Positions 31,041-36,004 of a stretch of DNA of 36,004 nucleotides are shown piece by piece (within the stretch, counting starts at the first letter, position 1; the number at the start of each line of letters is the position of its first letter). The stretch is from DASXTS01 sp036505275 (GTDB lineage Bacteria; Actinomycetota; Actinomycetes; Mycobacteriales; Pseudonocardiaceae). The DNA lies in NCBI GenBank assembly GCA_036505275.1, contig DASXTS010000443.1:1-36004 (forward strand). Direction: 5' to 3'. The position numbers and the translations under genes were made by a program. The notes beneath the pieces were generated by a model that was not told where the DNA came from, did not search any database, and saw only the letters and a program-made list of their open reading frames with translations.

Positions 31041-32465
31041 GTGAGCCGCCGCGCGAAGATCGTGTGCACGCTGGGCCCGGCCACCGCGACGCGGGAGAAG
31101 GTGCTCGGCCTGGTCAACTCTGGGATGGACGTGGCGCGGCTGAACTTCAGCCACGGTACCCACGCCGACCACAAGCAGGCGTACTCCCTGGTCAGGGAGG
31201 CCTCCGACGAGACGGGCCGGGCGGTCGGCGTGCTGGCCGACCTGCAGGGTCCGAAGATCCGGCTGGGCCGGTTCGCGGCGGGTCCGGTCGAGTGGCGCAC
31301 CGGCGACGTGGTGCGGATCACCGTCGAGGACGTGCCCGGCACCCACGGTCGGGTGTCGACGACGTACAAGGGCCTGGCCGACGACGCCGCGGCCGGTGAC
31401 CGGCTGCTGGTGGACGACGGCAAGGTCGGTCTGACGGTCACCGCGGTGGACAGCGGCGACGTGGTGTGCGAGGTGACCGAGGGCGGGCCGGTCAGCGACA
31501 ACAAGGGCCTCTCGCTGCCCGGCATGAACGTGTCCGTGCCGGCCCTGGGTGACAAGGACGCCCGGGACCTGGAGTTCGCGCTCGGTCTCGGGGTGGACTT
31601 CATCGCGCTGTCGTTCGTGCGCTCGCCGGCCGACATCGACCTGGTGCATCAGGTGATGGACCGGTCCGGCGGGCGGCGCCGGCCGGTGATCGCGAAGCTG
31701 GAGAAGCCGGAGGCGGTCAACAACCTCGAGGCGATCGTGCTGGCCTTCGACGGGATCATGGTCGCCCGCGGGGACCTCGGCGTCGAGCTGCCGTTGGAGC
31801 GGGTGCCACTGGTGCAGAAGCGTGCGGTGCAGATCGCGCGGGAGAACGCCAAGCCGGTGATCGTGGCTACCCAGATGCTCGAGTCCATGATCGAGAACTC
31901 GCGACCGACCAGGGCCGAGGCGTCCGATGTCGCGAACGCGGTGCTCGACGGCGCGGACGCGGTGATGCTCTCCGGGGAGACCTCGGTGGGCCGCTACCCG
32001 CTCGACGCGGTGGCCACCATGAGCAGGATCATCTCGGCGATTGAGGGCGGGACGGTCGACGTGCCGCCGTTGTCGCACGTGCCGCGCACCAAGCGCGGTG
32101 TGCTGTCCTACGCGGCGCGCGACATCGGGGAACGGTTGGGCGCCAAGGCGCTGATCGCGTTCACCCAGTCCGGCGACACCGTGCGGCGGCTGGCCCGGCT
32201 GCACACCAGCTTGCCGTTGCTCGCGTTCACGCCGGAGCCCGAGGTGCGCAGCCAGCTCGCGCTGACCTGGGGCACCGAGACCTTCCTCGTCCCCGGCGTG
32301 GCCTCGACGGACGCCATGGTGCGGCTGGTGGACCACGCGGTGCTCTCCATCGGCCGCTTTCAGCTGGGGGACACGGTGGTGATCGTGGCCGGCTCGCCGC
32401 CGGGCACGGTGGGCTCGACGAACCTCATTCGGGTGCACCGGCTCGGCGAGGAGGATCACGCGTGA
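31041..32465 (+). CDS. pyk: Pyruvate kinase
   Basis: 474 residues. It transfers phosphate from phosphoenolpyruvate to ADP, the last step of glycolysis. RRAKIVCTLGPAT and MDVARLNFSHG open the barrel, and LADLQGPKIRLG precedes the B domain (about residues 70-165). FIALSFVRSPADI, VIAKLEKPEAVNN (catalytic Lys), FDGIMVARGDLGVELP and VIVATQMLESMIENSRPTRAEASDVANAVLDG-type sequence form the active site and Mg/K sites. The C-terminal regulatory domain includes IAFTQSGDTVRRLARLHTSLPLLAFTP. GTG 31041 aligns with the start of mycobacterial PykA. The stop overlaps tesB (GTGA). Confidence 0.97.
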   Translation: MSRRAKIVCTLGPATATREKVLGLVNSGMDVARLNFSHGTHADHKQAYSLVREASDETGRAVGVLADLQGPKIRLGRFAAGPVEWRTGDVVRITVEDVPGTHGRVSTTYKGLADDAAAGDRLLVDDGKVGLTVTAVDSGDVVCEVTEGGPVSDNKGLSLPGMNVSVPALGDKDARDLEFALGLGVDFIALSFVRSPADIDLVHQVMDRSGGRRRPVIAKLEKPEAVNNLEAIVLAFDGIMVARGDLGVELPLERVPLVQKRAVQIARENAKPVIVATQMLESMIENSRPTRAEASDVANAVLDGADAVMLSGETSVGRYPLDAVATMSRIISAIEGGTVDVPPLSHVPRTKRGVLSYAARDIGERLGAKALIAFTQSGDTVRRLARLHTSLPLLAFTPEPEVRSQLALTWGTETFLVPGVASTDAMVRLVDHAVLSIGRFQLGDTVVIVAGSPPGTVGSTNLIRVHRLGEEDHA

Positions 32466-33325
32466 CGGCGGTCCAGCCGGGCCTGGACCGGCTGGTGCGG
32501 CTGCTCGATCTGGAAACGATCGAGGTCAACATCTTCCGCGGCGCCCGCGCCGAGACGTCGATGATCCGCGTGTTCGGCGGGCAGGTCGCCGGGCAGGCAC
32601 TGATCGCGGCCGGCCGCACGGTGCCACCGGATCGCAAGGTGCACTCGCTGCACGCGTACTTCATCCGCGGCGGCGACCCCGTCGCGCCGATCGTGTACGA
32701 CGTGGACCGCATTCGCGACGGCCGCTCGTTCACCACCCGGCGGGTGGTCGCCATCCAGCACGGCAACGCGATCTTCGCGCTGTCCGCGTCGTTCCAGCTC
32801 GCCGAGCACGATGGCATGGAGCACGCCGAGCCCATGCCCGCGGTGCCGCCGCCCGAGGAACTGCCGACCATCGCCGAGCGGATCGCGCCGTTCGCCGAAC
32901 AGTTCGGCCCGTGGGGCCAGTCGCCGCGCCCGATCGACGTCCGCTACGTCGACGACCCACCCTGGATCTCCCGGGCGGCCGGCCCGCGAGACGCCCGCAG
33001 CCGGGTCTGGATGCGCGCCGACGGCACGCTGCCGGACGACGAACTGCTGCACGTCTGCGTATTGGCCTACGCCTCCGACATGACCCTGCTCGACTCCGTG
33101 CTCGCCCGCCATGGCGTGGACTGGCGCAACGACATCAAGGGCGCCAGCCTCGACCACGCAATGTGGTTCCACCGCCCCTTCCGCGCCGACGACTGGATCC
33201 TGTACGACTGCACCTCGCCGTCCGCCTCCGGCAACCGCGGCCTGGCCATCGGTCGCTTCTTCGCGCGCGACGGTCGCCTCGTCGCCACCGTTGTGCAGGA
33301 AGGCCTCGTGCGCCTGCTCAGGTAG
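32462..33325 (+). CDS. tesB: Acyl-CoA thioesterase II
   Basis: 287 residues with two fused hot-dog domains. It hydrolyses acyl-CoA to free acid and CoA. FRGARAETSMIRVFGGQVAGQALIAAGRTV and HSLHAYFIRGGDP mark the first domain. SLDHAMWFHRPFRADDWILYDCTSPSASGNRGLAIGRFFARDGRLVATVVQEGLVR-type sequence marks the second, with the catalytic Asp (LDHAMWFH), Ser/Thr in CTSPSA and Gln279. The GTG overlaps the pyk stop. The gene ends 10 bases before the convergent MacA-like gene; the same pyk-tesB pair occurs in M. tuberculosis. Confidence 0.95.
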   Translation: MTAVQPGLDRLVRLLDLETIEVNIFRGARAETSMIRVFGGQVAGQALIAAGRTVPPDRKVHSLHAYFIRGGDPVAPIVYDVDRIRDGRSFTTRRVVAIQHGNAIFALSASFQLAEHDGMEHAEPMPAVPPPEELPTIAERIAPFAEQFGPWGQSPRPIDVRYVDDPPWISRAAGPRDARSRVWMRADGTLPDDELLHVCVLAYASDMTLLDSVLARHGVDWRNDIKGASLDHAMWFHRPFRADDWILYDCTSPSASGNRGLAIGRFFARDGRLVATVVQEGLVRLLR

Positions 33326-33335
33326 ACGGTGTTGG

Positions 33336-34982
33336 CTACTTGGGCGGCCCACCGCCGGTCAGCACGCCGCCGCCGAGCCCGCCGCGTGGACCGCCGAACC
33401 GGACGTTGCCGCTGGGAATTGGTTGGCCCAGGTCGGCGAGGATCACCTGCTGCCCGGCGGACAGCCCCGAGGTGATCTCCGTGTAGTCCGAGCCGACCGC
33501 TCCCACGGTGACAGGCACGGTCTGGGCCGCGCCGTTCGAGAGGACCTGCACCGTGGTCTGCCGGCCCTGCCGGTGGACCGCCGACGTCGGCACGGTGAGG
33601 GCGGCCGCGGCATGGCCGGTGACCAGCGAGACGGCCGCGTAAGTGCCGTTGCGCAGGCCGGTTGGTTGGCCGGTCAGCCCGACGCGCACCTGATAGCTGG
33701 TCCCGCTGGCGGGGATGACGCCGACCGCGACCACGGTCGCCGGTAGGGCCTCGCCCCCGCCGTCGGGCTGCACGATGGCCGGCTGCCCAATCGTGACGTC
33801 GGCGATCCTGGTGACGTCGACGGCGATCGTGACCACGTTCGTGTGGCCACCGATGACGCCGATGGTCGCGCTGCTGGAATCGGCCGCGACCTGCTGACCG
33901 GGCACCAGGCCGACCGCGCTGACGGTGCCGGTGATCGGGCTGACGATGGTGGCCTGTTGCAGGTCCTGCTCCGCGACGGTGAGCGCGGCCTCGGCGGCGT
34001 CGACGGCGGCCTGGTCGGCGGCGAGCTGCGCCGCACTCGCCACCTGGGCGGCGGCCGAGTCGCCCCGGCCGGCCGGGTCATGGCTCGGGGCGTGGTTCAG
34101 CGCCGCATCGAGGGCCGTGTCGAGGGCCGTGTCGAGTGCTTTGTCGAGCGCGGCCTCCTGCGCCGCCAGGGACTGCTGCAGGCCGGCTATCGCCGTCTGC
34201 CGGTCGAGCACTTCGTGCAGGGCCTGGGCGCAGGCCGCCGCAGTGGGGTCGGCCGTTGCCGTCGGCGTGCCCGGTGCGTCCGACTTCCTCGGCGATGGCG
34301 CTTCTGTCGTGGTCGGGGCCGGATCGATGGTGGTCGTGCTGGTGGGAGTGGTGCTGGGAGTGGTGCTGGAAGTGGTGGTCGGAGTGGTGGTCGGAGTGGT
34401 CGCGGTGGGCGGCTCGGCGCACGCCGCCTCCGCGTCGGAGAGCGCGGCCTGTGCCATCCGCAGCGCGTCGTCGACCTGGGTCTGGAGCCGCAGGATGGCC
34501 TGTTGCGCGGCGGCCCAGTCGTTCGTTCGGTCTGCGCCGGCCGAACTGCTGGATTGGGCCGACGCTGCCGACGACAGTGCCGCCGAGGCCTGGCTCGCGA
34601 GCGCCTGCTGGACGGTGAGCTTGGCGGTGGCGACCGCGGCCTGCGCCGAGGCGACCGCGGCCTGCAGCGCGGTGGCGTCAAGCGTTGCGAGCGGTTGGCC
34701 GGACTGCACGGTGTCGCTGGCCGAGACGAGCACGGTGGCGACCGTGCCGCCAATCGGGAAGGAGACGGTGGCCGAGGATTCCGGCTCGATGGTGCCGGTG
34801 GCGCGCAGGGTCTGGCTGACGTCGCGCTGGCCAACAGTGGCGAGCCGGTAGGACGGGTTCGCGGATCGGGTGGCGTACGCGGTGACCACGCCGGCGGTCA
34901 GCAGCACGCAGCCCGCGAGGCTCAACGCGACCAGCAGCCGGCGCCGGGTACGGCGGCCGCGGCGACGGTCCCGGTCGTGCAC
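33336..34982 (-). CDS. MacA-like periplasmic adaptor (HlyD family) with a Thr/Pro-rich insert
   Basis: About 548 residues. After a basic start, RRLLVALSLAGCVLLTAGVVTAYA is a single membrane anchor. A first beta/lipoyl half (LRATGTIEPESSATVSFPIGGTVATVLVSASDTVQSGQPLATLD-type sequence) leads into a helical hairpin rich in Ala/Gln. Residues about 180-230 interrupt that hairpin with a Thr/Pro/Ser tract. The second lipoyl half is TIVSPITGTVSAVGLVPGQQV, then beta-barrel strands, and the end is Gly-rich (GGPRGGLGGGVLTGG). I favour GTG 34982 because GAGGAGGG lies just before it. GTG 35000 would overlap the permease stop by eight bases. It acts with the MacB-like permease upstream. Confidence 0.87.
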   Translation of the reverse strand: MHDRDRRRGRRTRRRLLVALSLAGCVLLTAGVVTAYATRSANPSYRLATVGQRDVSQTLRATGTIEPESSATVSFPIGGTVATVLVSASDTVQSGQPLATLDATALQAAVASAQAAVATAKLTVQQALASQASAALSSAASAQSSSSAGADRTNDWAAAQQAILRLQTQVDDALRMAQAALSDAEAACAEPPTATTPTTTPTTTSSTTPSTTPTSTTTIDPAPTTTEAPSPRKSDAPGTPTATADPTAAACAQALHEVLDRQTAIAGLQQSLAAQEAALDKALDTALDTALDAALNHAPSHDPAGRGDSAAAQVASAAQLAADQAAVDAAEAALTVAEQDLQQATIVSPITGTVSAVGLVPGQQVAADSSSATIGVIGGHTNVVTIAVDVTRIADVTIGQPAIVQPDGGGEALPATVVAVGVIPASGTSYQVRVGLTGQPTGLRNGTYAAVSLVTGHAAAALTVPTSAVHRQGRQTTVQVLSNGAAQTVPVTVGAVGSDYTEITSGLSAGQQVILADLGQPIPSGNVRFGGPRGGLGGGVLTGGGPPK

Positions 34983-34992
34983 CGAACCCTCC

Positions 34993-36004
34993 TCACTCAC
35001 TGCGCAGTGCGTCGATCGGGGCCAGCCGCGCCGCCCGGCCGGCCGGATAGACCCCGAACGCGAGGCCGATGCCGACCGCCACGATCACCGCGGTGGCGAT
35101 CGCCGGCACCGAGACCGCGATCGGGTTGGAGATCAGCGGGGGCAGCAGCCGGGCGCCGAGGACGCCGGTCGCGGCGCCGAGCACGCCGCCGGCAAGGCCC
35201 AGCACCGATGCCTCCACCAGGAACTGGCGGCGGATCTGCCGTGGTCGCGCGCCAAGCGCCTTGCGCAGCCCGATCTCCCGGATCCGCTCGGTGACCGACA
35301 CCAGCATGATGTTCATCACGCCGATACCGCCGACCAGCAGCGAGATGCCGGCGATGCCGCCGAGCAGGATGGTCAGCGTGCGGTTCACCGAGTTCGCGGT
35401 GCTGACCAGAGCCTCCTGCGTGGTGATCGTGAAGTCCGGCGTGCTGGCGTCCGTGCTGCCGTGCAACGCGAGCAGCAGCGCGTTCGCCTCCTGGTAGGCG
35501 GCGGACAGCACGTCGCGCGACGCGGCCTGCACGAAGATCGTCTGGACGGACAGCCGGCTGGTGCCGCCGACGAGCCGCTGCTGGGCGGTGGTCATCGGGA
35601 TGATCGCCTGGTCGTCGTTGTTCCCGGCACCCCCGCCGGCCCCGCCGGAGGCGGCCAGCACGCCGATCACGGTGAACGGCTTGGCAGCGATCGTGACGGT
35701 CCGGCCGACCGGACTCACCGCACCGAAGAGCTCCTGGGCGGTGGTCGGGCCGAGCACGGTCACGGTGGCCGCCGTGCGCTGGTCGTCGTCGGAGAGGAAC
35801 CGACCGTCGGACACCGTGCGGGCGCGCACGGAGGCCCAGGCCGGCTGGGTGCCGACGACCATGGTTGTCCAGTTGGCCGACCCGGCCTGCAGGGTCTGCG
35901 AGCTCGACGCCGTCGACGCCACCGCGGCGATGTCCGGCGCGGCCACCCCCGAGCCCAGCGCATCGGCGTCGGCCCGGGTGAGCGTCGATGCCGAGCCGAG
36001 CCCG
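34993..36004 (-). CDS. MacB-like ABC permease (FtsX family), 5' part outside window
   Basis: The frame is open to the window edge at 36004, giving 336 visible residues; the N-terminal membrane segment is missing. The visible start LTRADADALGSGVAAPDIAAV and later GRFLSDDDQRTAATVTVLGPTTAQELFG and VGRTVTIAAKPFTVIGVL form the MacB periplasmic core. Three membrane segments follow, with MNIMLVSVTERIREIGLRKALGARPRQIRRQFLVEA between, the FtsX-domain hallmark. The end is PAGRAARLAPIDALRSE. An ATPase gene is expected nearby, beyond the edge. It is followed at once by the MacA-like gene. Confidence 0.92.
   Translation of the reverse strand, partial: GLGSASTLTRADADALGSGVAAPDIAAVASTASSSQTLQAGSANWTTMVVGTQPAWASVRARTVSDGRFLSDDDQRTAATVTVLGPTTAQELFGAVSPVGRTVTIAAKPFTVIGVLAASGGAGGGAGNNDDQAIIPMTTAQQRLVGGTSRLSVQTIFVQAASRDVLSAAYQEANALLLALHGSTDASTPDFTITTQEALVSTANSVNRTLTILLGGIAGISLLVGGIGVMNIMLVSVTERIREIGLRKALGARPRQIRRQFLVEASVLGLAGGVLGAATGVLGARLLPPLISNPIAVSVPAIATAVIVAVGIGLAFGVYPAGRAARLAPIDALRSE

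Noticed and set aside
33843..35294. Plus-strand open frame opposite the MacA-like gene
   Set aside because: Gly/Arg-rich product without domains; the minus frame has a clear adaptor structure and coupling to the permease.

Overview
The window is very GC-rich, dense DNA from a high-GC actinobacterium. Start codons are often GTG, gene junctions are mostly ATGA, GTGA or TGATG overlaps, and many genes start with no leader directly after a TANNNT box. The gene order (bioF-bioD-bioB-bsaP-DUF2567, nrtR/nadABC, hisD-C-B-H-A-F-I, trpE-membrane protein-trpC-B-A, lgt, pyk, tesB) closely follows, from memory, the Mycobacterium tuberculosis stretch Rv1589-Rv1618. Sequence style, gltBD placed between lgt and pyk, and the dispersed palindromes suggest a Pseudonocardiales-type genome (Amycolatopsis/Saccharothrix/Kutzneria relatives). 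The genus is an inference and cannot be fixed by reading alone.

Layout. 1-3473 (+): end of the biotin operon (partial bioF, bioD, bioB, the small cysteine-rich bsaP) and a DUF2567 membrane protein. 3474-3680: a truncated palindrome followed by a 22-bp tandem repeat, between convergent genes. 3681-5158 (-): a LON substrate-binding-domain protein and an NrtR-type NAD regulator. 5159-5195: a compact two-way promoter/operator. 5196-8826 (+): nadA-nadB-nadC. 8858-14981 (+): hisD, hisC, hisB, hisH, hisA/priA, hisF, an unnamed membrane protein and hisI. 15005-17078 (-): an ABC-2 exporter (ATPase, permease) with its TetR regulator. 17267-22198 (+): trpE, a Trp-associated membrane protein, trpC, trpB, trpA. 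22351-22914: a Uma2-family protein. 22957-24081: lgt. 24245-30296: gltB and gltD. 30361-33325: a DUF2461 protein, pyk, tesB. 33336-36004 (-): a MacA-like adaptor and a MacB-like permease cut by the window edge.

How it fits together. Most of the window is housekeeping biosynthesis: biotin, NAD, histidine, tryptophan, glutamate, the last glycolytic step, and lipoprotein lipidation. There is no trpF. HisA carries the PriA hallmark residues, so it probably serves both the histidine and the tryptophan pathway. The least ordinary content is regulatory or structural: (i) at least nine TANNNT-N6-8-RTG leaderless-type starts; (ii) the 23-bp inverted repeat overlaid on the nrtR/nadA promoters; (iii) two near-identical 18-19-bp-stem hairpins, 17 kb apart, each right after an operon segment and just before a leaderless gene, one of them supplying the gltD stop codon; (iv) two perfect palindromes between trpE and the TetR/ABC operon; and (v) repeated in-frame low-complexity expansions (bioD, hisC ends, TetR N-terminus, Lgt tail, MacA linker). 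I see no tRNA, rRNA, CRISPR array, insertion sequence or phage gene. No stretch longer than 300 bases lacks a gene.
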